Shown piece after piece: positions 1-8,601 of a stretch of DNA of 59,180 nt; position 1 is the first letter of the stretch, and the number at the start of each line of letters is the position of its first letter. The notes under the pieces were generated by a model. The model was not told where the DNA came from. It worked only from the letters and a program-made list of their open reading frames with translations, and made no database searches. The DNA is from an uncultured Anaerosolibacter sp. (GTDB lineage Bacteria > Bacillota_A > Clostridia > Peptostreptococcales > Thermotaleaceae): positions 1 through 59,180 of the forward strand of contig CALECF010000241.1 of the NCBI GenBank assembly GCA_937948705.1. The letters are read 5' to 3'. Made by a program: the position numbers and the translations under genes.

Positions 1-36
1 TTGGAAACTAATCCTACAGAAAGGCTGGTGCGTTGA

Positions 37-2001
37 TTGCAAATCCCTAGAATCCATCATGACTCCCATCAATCTTTTTATCGATCTCCCTTTGGTGCTG
101 TCCCTTGCCATCAGAGGATTTCTCTAAATCTGTCGATTCAACCAGGGGAACAAGAAATCCTTCAAGTAAGCCTCCACCTTTGGACCAATAAGGAGAATGA
201 AAAACTTTTAGCCATGCATCCATCTGAACCCTTGGATCATCAGCAAAGTTATAGCGTATCATTTGATGGGCCCTCTTACCCTTGCCTTTTATGGTACTAC
301 TTTATCATAACCACCCATACAGCCACCTATTATTATGGAAATAACCCTCTCCAACAAGGAGGGGTTGGGCAATGTTATCCTCAACAACCCCCTGCTTATC
401 AGATTACTGTATATAAGGAAAATAGTGCCACCCCTTCCTGGTTTAAGACATCGGTCATGTATCAGGTTTTTGTGGATCGATATCACAATGGATCCCAGGA
501 TGGCAGCATCATGAATCCAAAGGCTGGCGCATATCTCTATTCGGACTGGGATGCTACGCCTTCCTATATCCGCCATCAAGAAACTGGCGCCATTTTACAA
601 TATGATTTTTTTGGTGGTAATCTCCTAGGCTTACTGAAAAAATTACCCTATTTAAAATTCCTTGGGATCAACATTCTCTATTTGAATCCTGTTTTTGAAT
701 CGCCTAGCAATCATAAGTATGATACAGCCAATTATAAAAGAATAGACCCCATGTATGGGGATCAAGAGGTGTTTCAATTCCTTTGTGACGAAGCGAAAAG
801 ATTAGAAATATCTATTATTTTAGATGGTGTCTTTAGCCATACAGGTAGTGATAGTATCTACTTTAATAAAGCAGGACACTATCCGAGTCTAGGTGCTTAC
901 CAATCTATAGATTCGTCCTATTATCCATGGTATCGCTTTGAAACTTATCCCGACAAATATGATTGCTGGTGGGGAATTGACACCATGCCCAACGTTAATG
1001 AAACAGAAGCTTCTTTTCAAAATTTTATCATTCATGATGAAGATAGTGTCCTTCAACATTGGATGGACTTGGGAGTCAAGGGGTGGAGACTGGATGTGGC
1101 TGACGAATTACCCAGTGCATTCATCAAAGCCCTACGTAAAAGAATGAAAGAAATTACTTCTGATAGTATTTTGATTGGAGAAGTGTGGGAAGATGCTTCT
1201 AATAAAATCAGCTATGGCGAATCCCGTGAATATCTACTTGGCGATGAGTTGGATTCCGTCATGAATTATCCTTTCCGAAGGATTCTTCTAGATTTTATTC
1301 TTGGCCATTCCAACAGCTATCAAGTACACCATGGGCTTATGGCCTTATACGAAAACTATCCCTGCCATCATTTCTATGCGATGATGAACCTGATCGGAAG
1401 CCATGATGTCCCTAGGATTCTAACATTGTTGGGTGATCCACCCTCTGAGGCATCTCTATCCAAGGAAGAGCAAGGCTATTATCGCCTTTCCCCTGAACAA
1501 AAGGAAAGAGCCGTAGGTAGGTTAAAGGTCCTTAGCTTACTACAGATGACCTTCCCAGGTGTACCTTGTATCTATTATGGGGATGAAGCCGGTCTAGAAG
1601 GTTATAGTGATCCACTGAATCGCCGAACTTATCCCTGGGGACAAGAAAATCAAGATCTTTTGGCCTGGTATAGAAAAATCATTGGAATCCGCCATCAATA
1701 TGATGCCCTTTCCACAGGTGATTGGATTTCTTGGCCTATCCATGAAGATATTTATGGCTATATGCGCAGTATTGAATTGGAACAGGATTCCTTTGGAGAG
1801 AAGAAAATGAACAACCGTATTTTTATATTTATCAATAGAAATCAATATCATGAAATTCCTTTTTCCATTGACGTATCCCCATTTGATCATGAGCCCTGGC
1901 TCGATATCCTCAATGACAATCATAGCATTCCTGTTTTAGATAACACCCTACATCTCTCCCTTAAACCTCTAGAAGGTAAAATAATAGTGCAGAAGCGATA
2001 A
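37..2001 (+). CDS. GH13 family alpha-glycosidase (neopullulanase/cyclomaltodextrinase-like)
   Basis: Predicted hydrolase of alpha-glucans or maltooligosaccharides. The 654-aa protein has a beta-rich N-terminal domain (about 1-130) and a GH13 TIM barrel. Visible GH13 regions are DGVFSH near residue 263, GWRLD with the nucleophile Asp near 353, LIGEVWE with the acid/base Glu near 382, and GSHD with the third carboxylate near 457; MPNVNE fits the extra conserved region. There is no signal peptide, so it is probably cytoplasmic. The start is a TTG directly after an in-frame TGA at 34-36, with a weak AAGG upstream; the next ATG would remove 59 residues including the conserved SFYRSPFGAVP stretch, so TTG is preferred. 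The exact substrate cannot be told. Confidence 0.85.
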   Translation: MQIPRIHHDSHQSFYRSPFGAVPCHQRISLNLSIQPGEQEILQVSLHLWTNKENEKLLAMHPSEPLDHQQSYSVSFDGPSYPCLLWYYFIITTHTATYYYGNNPLQQGGVGQCYPQQPPAYQITVYKENSATPSWFKTSVMYQVFVDRYHNGSQDGSIMNPKAGAYLYSDWDATPSYIRHQETGAILQYDFFGGNLLGLLKKLPYLKFLGINILYLNPVFESPSNHKYDTANYKRIDPMYGDQEVFQFLCDEAKRLEISIILDGVFSHTGSDSIYFNKAGHYPSLGAYQSIDSSYYPWYRFETYPDKYDCWWGIDTMPNVNETEASFQNFIIHDEDSVLQHWMDLGVKGWRLDVADELPSAFIKALRKRMKEITSDSILIGEVWEDASNKISYGESREYLLGDELDSVMNYPFRRILLDFILGHSNSYQVHHGLMALYENYPCHHFYAMMNLIGSHDVPRILTLLGDPPSEASLSKEEQGYYRLSPEQKERAVGRLKVLSLLQMTFPGVPCIYYGDEAGLEGYSDPLNRRTYPWGQENQDLLAWYRKIIGIRHQYDALSTGDWISWPIHEDIYGYMRSIELEQDSFGEKKMNNRIFIFINRNQYHEIPFSIDVSPFDHEPWLDILNDNHSIPVLDNTLHLSLKPLEGKIIVQKR

Positions 2002-2015
2002 GCTTCTGCACTATT
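1983..2015. terminator. Bidirectional terminator between convergent genes
   Basis: A 14-bp perfect stem (1983-1996 with 2002-2015) and a 5-nt loop. The loop contains the TAA stop of the GH13 gene, so the hairpin overlaps the coding end. It separates the GH13 gene (+) from the ctpA-like gene (-). Confidence 0.8.
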
Positions 2016-2016
2016 T

Positions 2017-3240
2017 CTATTGGGCCGCTAATTTCTGTCTTACTACTTCTATTCCCTTCTGTAACTGAATATCATCAGCATCTTTTACTTCCCCTGGTGT
2101 TGTCTCTTCCTCAGGTGCTTCCACCGTGATGTCAGGTTCGATGCCTTTTCCATGTATATACGTTCCATTTGGTGTAAAGTATTGGGAGGTCGTCAACTTA
2201 AATCCTGTTCCATCTTCTAATGCTTTTACCCTCTGAACCAAGCCTTTTCCAAAGGTTGTAGTTCCAATAAGTGTTCCTGATTTTGTATCTTTTACTGCAC
2301 CAGACAAAATCTCCGATGCACTGGCACTTCCTTTGTTGACTAAAATAACGTATGGAATCTCTACTTTTCCAGCACCGGAATATTCATACTCCCGCTCTCC
2401 TAAACGATCCTGGGTATAAACTACCACCGTTTTCCCCAATAATTCATCAGCAATTTTCACACATTCACTTAATAGTCCTCCAGGATTATTCCTTAAGTCA
2501 ATGACCAAGCCTTTCATATTCTGCTTTTGTAGCTGGGTTAGCTGATTTTTAAAATCTTCTGCTGTCATTTCATCAAACATAGTGATGCGTATATAACCTA
2601 AATCATTCTCCAACATTCTAGATTTCACCGTCTTTAAGCGAATCTCTTCCCGAACAAGCTCCACATCAAAGGGTTGATTTTTTCCTTCCCGGTAAACGGT
2701 TAGCGTCACCTTCGTACCCGGCTTACCCTTTATGATAGCCACTGCTTCATCCAATTTTTCACCTGGGTATTCCTTCCCATTTACTTTTAAAATCTTATCT
2801 CCCGATTTTAATCCTGCCCGTTCTCCCGGTGTATCCTCAATAGGAGATACCACTGTAATATAACCATCCTCACCTGGGGTCATGATGACACCAATACCGC
2901 CATAAATTCCTTTGGTATGGGTCATAAAGTCATCGAATTCTTTTTTACTCATGTAGACAGAATAAGGATCTTCTAAAGACTGAAATAGACCTTTGATGAT
3001 ACCATCTTCAATCTTACTTTCATCTACATCTTTATAGTAATTTGTCTCGATAAATTCCTTTAAGCTAAGAACCTTTTTGTAGCTTTGGGATAAATCCTTG
3101 TAATAATCGTAATTCTTCTTTGAAATAATAACCCTTTCCCCTATGTTCAATGCAAAAACATTTGTAACGGTAAACGTAATCACACTGGTCAGCAGTACCA
3201 AAATCATGGCACCCAAAATGGCATTCTTTTTGCTAATCAT
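2017..3240 (-). CDS. S41 carboxy-terminal processing protease (CtpA-type)
   Basis: Membrane-anchored serine protease that cleaves extracytoplasmic proteins near their C-termini. The 407-aa protein has an N-terminal hydrophobic segment (about 8-30), a PDZ domain (about 110-195) and the S41 catalytic domain. The nucleophile and general base are visible as S307 in the GSASASE motif and K332 in FGKGLVQ, spaced 25 residues apart as in E. coli Tsp. The start has a GAGGTGA ribosome site. It stands alone between terminators; a PrcB-type partner is encoded far away at 25.3 kb, and no link is shown. Confidence 0.92.
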   Translation of the reverse strand: MISKKNAILGAMILVLLTSVITFTVTNVFALNIGERVIISKKNYDYYKDLSQSYKKVLSLKEFIETNYYKDVDESKIEDGIIKGLFQSLEDPYSVYMSKKEFDDFMTHTKGIYGGIGVIMTPGEDGYITVVSPIEDTPGERAGLKSGDKILKVNGKEYPGEKLDEAVAIIKGKPGTKVTLTVYREGKNQPFDVELVREEIRLKTVKSRMLENDLGYIRITMFDEMTAEDFKNQLTQLQKQNMKGLVIDLRNNPGGLLSECVKIADELLGKTVVVYTQDRLGEREYEYSGAGKVEIPYVILVNKGSASASEILSGAVKDTKSGTLIGTTTFGKGLVQRVKALEDGTGFKLTTSQYFTPNGTYIHGKGIEPDITVEAPEEETTPGEVKDADDIQLQKGIEVVRQKLAAQ

Positions 3241-3535
3241 TTATGCTTCACCTCATTTAAAAATAATTGGTACTGTTTGCTTGGATTCACCAGCATAACT
3301 TATATTATTCCACACCTAAGTTGAATATAACAATATTTTATACTCTTTTCATCACCACAACAGTAATACCCTTCAAATATGATTTAAAATTTTCTTCCCT
3401 ATCAATTATACCATCAATTTCTTCCATTGCAAATTTATTACAAGGGCAAAAAACTGAAAGTCGGGTATACTACCCGACGAGCCAAGTCATGAAATTCAAT
3501 GAAAATATCATTATATATTCATTTTTCTACAATAA
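3241..3535. other. Intergenic region with probable terminator of the class-IV aminotransferase gene
   Basis: About 295 bp without a convincing gene. It holds an 8-bp stem (3460-3467 with 3471-3478, GTCGGGTA) followed on the minus strand by an interrupted T-tract, which fits termination of the gene ending at 3536. The rest should contain the ctpA promoter; I could not pick convincing -35/-10 boxes. Confidence 0.5.
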
Positions 3536-4369
3536 TCATAGTTTCCTTGATTTTCTATAAGCCTCCATATCTTCCTCATATCCCTTAGCAATTCTATGAA
3601 TGATGGGATGATCCACAGAAGCAAATAGGTGGACCCCTGTACTTCGAATGGGCAGCACATTCACCGATGTTCCTGTCATAAAAGCACCTTCCATTAGAGA
3701 GGTTTCTGTTTCATGGATATGTTGTTCTATCACCGATATCCCTATGTTCTTACACACTTCCATGATTCGCATTCTCGTTACACCCAGTAGAACCTCTCCC
3801 GATGGTGCGGTATACACCTGACTTCCTCTCACATAAAATATATTGGAACGACTACCCTCTGTGATATATCCATCATGATTCACCAAGATGGCTTCAAATG
3901 CTCCCTCTTCCTTTATCTTTTCGGCAATCTGTTTTCTCAAATCTAAATTCATCAGCTTGGCATTTGGATTTTCCCGTTCTGAATGAAAATGAATCGTATG
4001 AATTCCAGTATCATAGATATGCTTTTCTGGATAGTGACTTTCCACAAAATATTGGAGAAATATCTGTTCTTCCCTATCTAAGCCATGACAGAGTAGTTTT
4101 ATGTTCATATTTGGGTACTTATTTGCCTCCATCAACTTCATCATTTCACTGACGATTTCCTCATCACTTTTAAGGATCGAATAGTCTAGAATTTCAGCTG
4201 ATTTCCGCATTCTCGCCAAATGCTCTTCTAAATACAAAGGCACCTTGTCCACAACACGGATTACCTCATATATACTTTGAGATTGGATATCTTGGAATAC
4301 TTGATCTTCTTCTGTAGGACATAGTACACCATTTGCCATATAATAATCTAAAGTCGCCTCTCGCTTCAT
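3536..4369 (-). CDS. PLP-dependent class-IV aminotransferase/lyase (BCAT, DAAT or ADC lyase type)
   Basis: 277-aa fold-type IV PLP enzyme. K138 in NPNAKLMN is the expected Schiff-base lysine and E171-GSRSN is the PLP/substrate loop typical of the ilvE/dat/pabC superfamily. LLGVTR near residue 200 is the phosphate-binding segment. The family contains branched-chain aminotransferase, D-amino acid transaminase and aminodeoxychorismate lyase, and the sequence alone does not decide between them. No folate or branched-chain genes are adjacent. It is a monocistronic gene 145 bp downstream of the peptide transporter operon. Confidence 0.8.
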   Translation of the reverse strand: MKREATLDYYMANGVLCPTEEDQVFQDIQSQSIYEVIRVVDKVPLYLEEHLARMRKSAEILDYSILKSDEEIVSEMMKLMEANKYPNMNIKLLCHGLDREEQIFLQYFVESHYPEKHIYDTGIHTIHFHSERENPNAKLMNLDLRKQIAEKIKEEGAFEAILVNHDGYITEGSRSNIFYVRGSQVYTAPSGEVLLGVTRMRIMEVCKNIGISVIEQHIHETETSLMEGAFMTGTSVNVLPIRSTGVHLFASVDHPIIHRIAKGYEEDMEAYRKSRKL

Positions 4370-4513
4370 GTTGTCACCTCAAAATTTTATAGTCTTTTTC
4401 TCTATTCATATTATACCGCAAAAGCTATGAAAGTTTATTCATTCCCACCTATTCTTTTTATTTGATGTGAGAGACGAGGGATTGATTCTATTGGAGAAAT
4501 GTTTTCATCATTT

Positions 4514-5293
4514 TTAAAACATAGCCTTTATCAATTCCTTGGTATAGTCATTTTTAGGGTTGCCCATGACCTGCTCCTTGTCTCCTATTTCAAGAATCTT
4601 TCCTTTGTACATCACAGCTATACGATCACAAATATGCTGTACCACTTTTAAATCATGGGAGATAAATAAATAGGTTAATGCTAATTCTTCTTTCAGTTCG
4701 GTCAATAAATTTAATATCTGCCCCTGTACAGACACATCCAATGCAGATACGGGTTCATCACAGATCACCAGGCTAGGTCTTGTAGCGATGGCTCGAGCAA
4801 TCCCTACCCGTTGTTTCTGTCCTCCGCTCAACTGATAGGTAAACTTATGCTTATCCTTTCCAGTCAATCCAACCATACTCAAAAGCCTGTCTATCTCTGA
4901 CTCTACTTCTATTTCTGGTACAATATTATGAATTCTTAAGGGTACAGCAATGAGCTCACCAATGGTCACCTTTGGGTCTAGGGTTTCTTGCGCCTGCTGA
5001 AAAATAATCTGGATGTCCTTTCTTTTTCTCCTCATGGTACTTTCTGATATCTGTAAAAGATTTTCTCCCTGAAAAAACACATGACCCGCATCAGCAGAGA
5101 TCAGTCTAAGGATTAATTCTCCTGTAGTCGTCTTTCCGCTCCCGCTTTCACCAATCAAGCCCATTGTCTCTCCCTCATAAATATCAAAGGAAACATTATC
5201 AACAGCTTTAATCACAGTCTTAGGAGATATCATATTTTTCTTGACCACATAATGTTTAGAAAGATTTTCAACACGTAGCAATACTTTCCCCAT
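4514..5293 (-). CDS. Peptide ABC transporter ATP-binding protein (OppF/DppF type)
   Basis: Second ATPase of the peptidase-fused transporter operon. It has Walker A GESGSGKTT, signature LSGGQKQR, Walker B LVICDEPVSALD and the H-loop SHD. Start ATG 5293 is chosen because GGAGGTAAAGGTG lies just upstream; the longer reading frame to 5332 would overlap dppD. It begins 10 bp after the previous ATPase gene. It would pair with the 5304-6278 ATPase to energise the two fused permeases. No strong terminator follows, only an AT-rich dyad near its stop codon. Confidence 0.9.
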   Translation of the reverse strand: MGKVLLRVENLSKHYVVKKNMISPKTVIKAVDNVSFDIYEGETMGLIGESGSGKTTTGELILRLISADAGHVFFQGENLLQISESTMRRKRKDIQIIFQQAQETLDPKVTIGELIAVPLRIHNIVPEIEVESEIDRLLSMVGLTGKDKHKFTYQLSGGQKQRVGIARAIATRPSLVICDEPVSALDVSVQGQILNLLTELKEELALTYLFISHDLKVVQHICDRIAVMYKGKILEIGDKEQVMGNPKNDYTKELIKAMF

Positions 5294-5303
5294 ATAATCA
5301 CCT

Positions 5304-6278
5304 TTACCTCCCTCTTGATTCGGCATGGACACATCTAACCTTCCTTTTTCCCTCTAGGTTCATCATGGGTGGTATACCTGCCCTGCATAAATCAACTCTA
5401 TACTTACAACGATCATAAAAGGGACATTCATTCCGCAGCTCATAGGGATTCGGAGGCATCCCTTCCAAGCTATACAAGGATTTCTCACCTTCATTCAATG
5501 ACGCTACACATTTTAATAGCTCCACGGTATATGGATGAACGGGATTTTCTAAAACATCCTGTACCCGGCCTTCTTCCATCACAAGACCACCATACATAAT
5601 CATCACTTTATCACACAAAAATCGGGCCACATCAAAATCATGGGTAATAATCATGATGGCCGTGCCATATTTCTCATTAATATTTTTTAAAAGATTTAAT
5701 ACCTTTCGACGTAAAGAAGCATCTATGGCACTGGTAGGTTCATCAGCAATAATCAGCTGGGGTCTACACACAATGGCCATGGCAATATTTATTCTCTGAC
5801 ACTGACCTCCACTCAATTGGAAAGGATACATATTATAGATTAGATTGGCATTATCTAACCCTATTTCTTCCATAACCCTTAAAATCTCTTTTTTTTCAAC
5901 CTGTAGCTTATGGATCTTGACAATTTCCATCATTTGACTTCCAACCCTTCGGTAAGGATTCAGTGAAGCCACAGCATCTTGAAATATATATGCAATTTCC
6001 CTTCCTCTTATTTTCTCCAACTCATGTTGTGATACGTTTAATAGATTCCTCTCACCGAACCAAATTTCGCCATCATCCATTCTACCATCTCCATCGGAAA
6101 CCAGTCCTAAAATAGCTGTAGAGCTGACAGTTTTCCCGCTGCCCGACTCTCCTAGGACACCCATAATCTCTCCCTTATTTAGCTCTAAGTCGATCCCCCG
6201 TACCACCTGTATTCTATCTTTCCCGTAAGGAAAAGATATTTTAAGATTTTTTATCTGTAATAATTTTGCATCTTCCAT
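5304..6278 (-). CDS. Peptide ABC transporter ATP-binding protein (OppD/DppD type)
   Basis: First ATPase of the operon. Walker A GESGSGKTV, signature LSGGQCQR and Walker B LIIADEPTSAID are present. The C-terminal oligopeptide-transporter extension carries the four-cysteine pattern CPFYDRC-KYRVDLC...C, known from DppD-type ATPases and often linked to an Fe-S cluster. The start may be ATG 6278 (used here) or ATG 6284; GGATG upstream is better spaced for 6278. Four-gene order on the minus strand: M28-permease, permease-M28-like, this gene, OppF type. Confidence 0.9.
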   Translation of the reverse strand: MEDAKLLQIKNLKISFPYGKDRIQVVRGIDLELNKGEIMGVLGESGSGKTVSSTAILGLVSDGDGRMDDGEIWFGERNLLNVSQHELEKIRGREIAYIFQDAVASLNPYRRVGSQMMEIVKIHKLQVEKKEILRVMEEIGLDNANLIYNMYPFQLSGGQCQRINIAMAIVCRPQLIIADEPTSAIDASLRRKVLNLLKNINEKYGTAIMIITHDFDVARFLCDKVMIMYGGLVMEEGRVQDVLENPVHPYTVELLKCVASLNEGEKSLYSLEGMPPNPYELRNECPFYDRCKYRVDLCRAGIPPMMNLEGKRKVRCVHAESRGR

Positions 6279-6294
6279 GGGCATTCACATCCAA

Positions 6295-8601
6295 TTAATA
6301 ATTATTATTTTGTATCGTCTCAAGTAAAATTTCTCCCAGCATATCTAAGTTTACTGTTTTTTTTGCATCTTGATGATCTTCTTGCATACTCAAAATGATG
6401 GTTGGTGTGTTGGCTTCATAATAAAGAATCTTATCCATATAGTTTTCCTTCTTGGCGCCGGTGGACATATCTACCCTATATTCTTTTTGGATGACATTTC
6501 TTTTCCGTATTTGATTCTCTAACTGATGATTAAACCCAAAAGAGAAGTATCTGGTGATAGGCGCCTGTCTGCCGTTAAGGTATATCGCCTCCCCCTTATC
6601 GTCCTGGAGCTTGGTTAGATCTATGTACAATTCACTTTTTTCTGGATTATACAAGGGCTGCATTCCGTAGGCTCTCTTGCCGTCATAAGGATCGCTCAAT
6701 GTCCCATCCCAGAATACAAAAATAATGGTTCTGCTTTTCTCATGGTTCTGCTGAAACAATTTTTTAGCCAGTTCCAAGGCAAATAAAATCCGATTTTCCC
6801 CCAGTTCTTTATGAGCCTGATCATAATTATATCCTACACCTATGATAATAGCTTCCTCTCCTACCCTTTCATCATTTCCGGGTATAACACCCACAACATT
6901 CCTTCCGATACTTTCTAATTTCTTACTCTTCATCGTTATCTGTATTTCCTCGCCTGCCAACTGCTTTAGGGTGGTCCCAGTCTCTGGGGTAACCCACATC
7001 ACAACCCCGGAGTAAACGTCCTTTCCCATTGGATAAGGCAAAGCTTTCTCCCCAGGGAGAATACAGAGGATACCCTTTACATCTGATTCTTTCATCATCT
7101 TCTTTACTAAATATTCAAATCCTTTATCTGAATACAGCCTACTGTCCAATAGAATAAATTGATCCTTCATCTGTGTAAAATCTTTCATAGTAAGCATATC
7201 CATTTCAGAAGCATCATTGAGTTTCCCCGTTAGCTCCTTATCACCAAAGCTTTGCACCACAAAATCCTCGCCATGAACGAATTCTCTTTTCTCCATAGTC
7301 TTAGACTGTATCTTTAAACTTGCTTCAATAGGGATATAAATATCTTCCGTTTTGTATTCATGAACATACCCGTTGTCATGGATCGGCCTTAGACCTATTT
7401 TTTCAAGGGCCCCTCCAATATTCTCTGCAGTTTTTTTTCCCTGATCAGTACCAATCAGAACCTCATCAAAGGCATCATAGGAGAATATGTCCCTAGAATT
7501 TGTGAGCTGGAAGACATCTGTATGTTGTCTCCATATGCTTACACCCATAACGGCAGATAAAACACATAACATGGCCAATGTAACAAGGGCAAATTGCTTG
7601 CTACGGAACATAGAATCTTTCCTAAATGGCGACTTGAATTTTCCAATACGCAGCAAGCGCCTTAAATATACTAAATACTTAGAATTTTTTTCCTGAAACT
7701 GCTCTCGTAAACCTTCCCCAACCAAGTTAAAACCTAAAATACTAATAAAAAAAGCTATCCCTGGAAATAAAACTGTCCAAGGGGCTACCCGTATGTAGTT
7801 TCTTGCGCTCCCCAGCATGCTCGCCCATTCGGGTTCGTAACTAATATTTAAAAATACCGTCTGACCACCTTCTGTATCTGCTACGAATCCCATATTCCCC
7901 ACAAATACACCGAAAATACCAAACTGCATCATCATGGTCAATACCCTGGAGATTTCCATAAAAAATAATATCACGAATTCTGCAATCAAATGAGGAATGA
8001 CATTTTCTAAAGAAATCTGTAATTGACTCTTTCCAATGGCAATCTCTCCTTTGATAAATGGCTTTGCTAGAACCTCCTGCACCCTTTCCATAATCATTTT
8101 CCCAAGCTTAGCCCAGTCAATGACCGTCAATACCAGGACAAAGGCAACGATAGACTGTTCCTTGTACAGATTTGCAAAGAAATTCATTTTTAAAATAATG
8201 ATACCAATAAGCAAAGCGGGAAGGGCACTAAAAATAATGCTGCATTGTTCAATAATCAGTTTCGAAGTATAACTACCAAAACCCGCTGCTATACCTAGAG
8301 GGACTGCCAATAGAAATCTACCCATCACAACCAAAATACTTATGGTCAGGGTAAGCTTAGTGCCATAGATGATTAAGGATAGAATATCCCGCCCCATCTC
8401 ATCTGTACCCAGGGGCCTCTCTTTAGAGGGTGCAAAGGGCGGAGTTTGAAGATTCAATTCACCGTTTTCATAATTCCACGATCGGATCGTTTGTGCGCTA
8501 TAAGGATTTACCGTAGTAAGGAGCTGAGGAAAAAACATGGTGCATATTAAGATGATCAGGATACAGCTTCCAAGCACAAGGGGTAAATTTATTTTCTTCA
8601 T
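6295..8601 (-). CDS. DppC-type permease fused to a degenerate extracellular M28-like domain
   Basis: 768 aa. The N-terminal half is a DppC/OppC permease: first TM about 8-28, the family hallmark PLGTDEMGRDILS at about 63-75, several TMs and GFNLVGEGLRE at about 290-300, where the family usually ends. Here a cytoplasmic linker, an extra TM (about 336-356) and a roughly 410-residue extracellular domain follow. That domain can be aligned by eye to the M28 domain of the partner gene (RNVVGVIPGNDE, RTIIFVFWDG), but the metal-ligand His and the catalytic Glu pair are missing (IGVGYNYD instead of SAHVDH, WDGTL instead of WNNEE). It should therefore be inactive as a metallopeptidase. It overlaps the upstream gene by 4 bp, so the two permeases are likely translationally coupled. 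Confidence 0.85.
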   Translation of the reverse strand: MKKINLPLVLGSCILIILICTMFFPQLLTTVNPYSAQTIRSWNYENGELNLQTPPFAPSKERPLGTDEMGRDILSLIIYGTKLTLTISILVVMGRFLLAVPLGIAAGFGSYTSKLIIEQCSIIFSALPALLIGIIILKMNFFANLYKEQSIVAFVLVLTVIDWAKLGKMIMERVQEVLAKPFIKGEIAIGKSQLQISLENVIPHLIAEFVILFFMEISRVLTMMMQFGIFGVFVGNMGFVADTEGGQTVFLNISYEPEWASMLGSARNYIRVAPWTVLFPGIAFFISILGFNLVGEGLREQFQEKNSKYLVYLRRLLRIGKFKSPFRKDSMFRSKQFALVTLAMLCVLSAVMGVSIWRQHTDVFQLTNSRDIFSYDAFDEVLIGTDQGKKTAENIGGALEKIGLRPIHDNGYVHEYKTEDIYIPIEASLKIQSKTMEKREFVHGEDFVVQSFGDKELTGKLNDASEMDMLTMKDFTQMKDQFILLDSRLYSDKGFEYLVKKMMKESDVKGILCILPGEKALPYPMGKDVYSGVVMWVTPETGTTLKQLAGEEIQITMKSKKLESIGRNVVGVIPGNDERVGEEAIIIGVGYNYDQAHKELGENRILFALELAKKLFQQNHEKSRTIIFVFWDGTLSDPYDGKRAYGMQPLYNPEKSELYIDLTKLQDDKGEAIYLNGRQAPITRYFSFGFNHQLENQIRKRNVIQKEYRVDMSTGAKKENYMDKILYYEANTPTIILSMQEDHQDAKKTVNLDMLGEILLETIQNNNY

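Noticed and set aside
3267..3560. 97-aa plus-strand ORF
   Set aside because: Lies across an intergenic region with a terminator and runs antisense into the aminotransferase gene; no coding signal.
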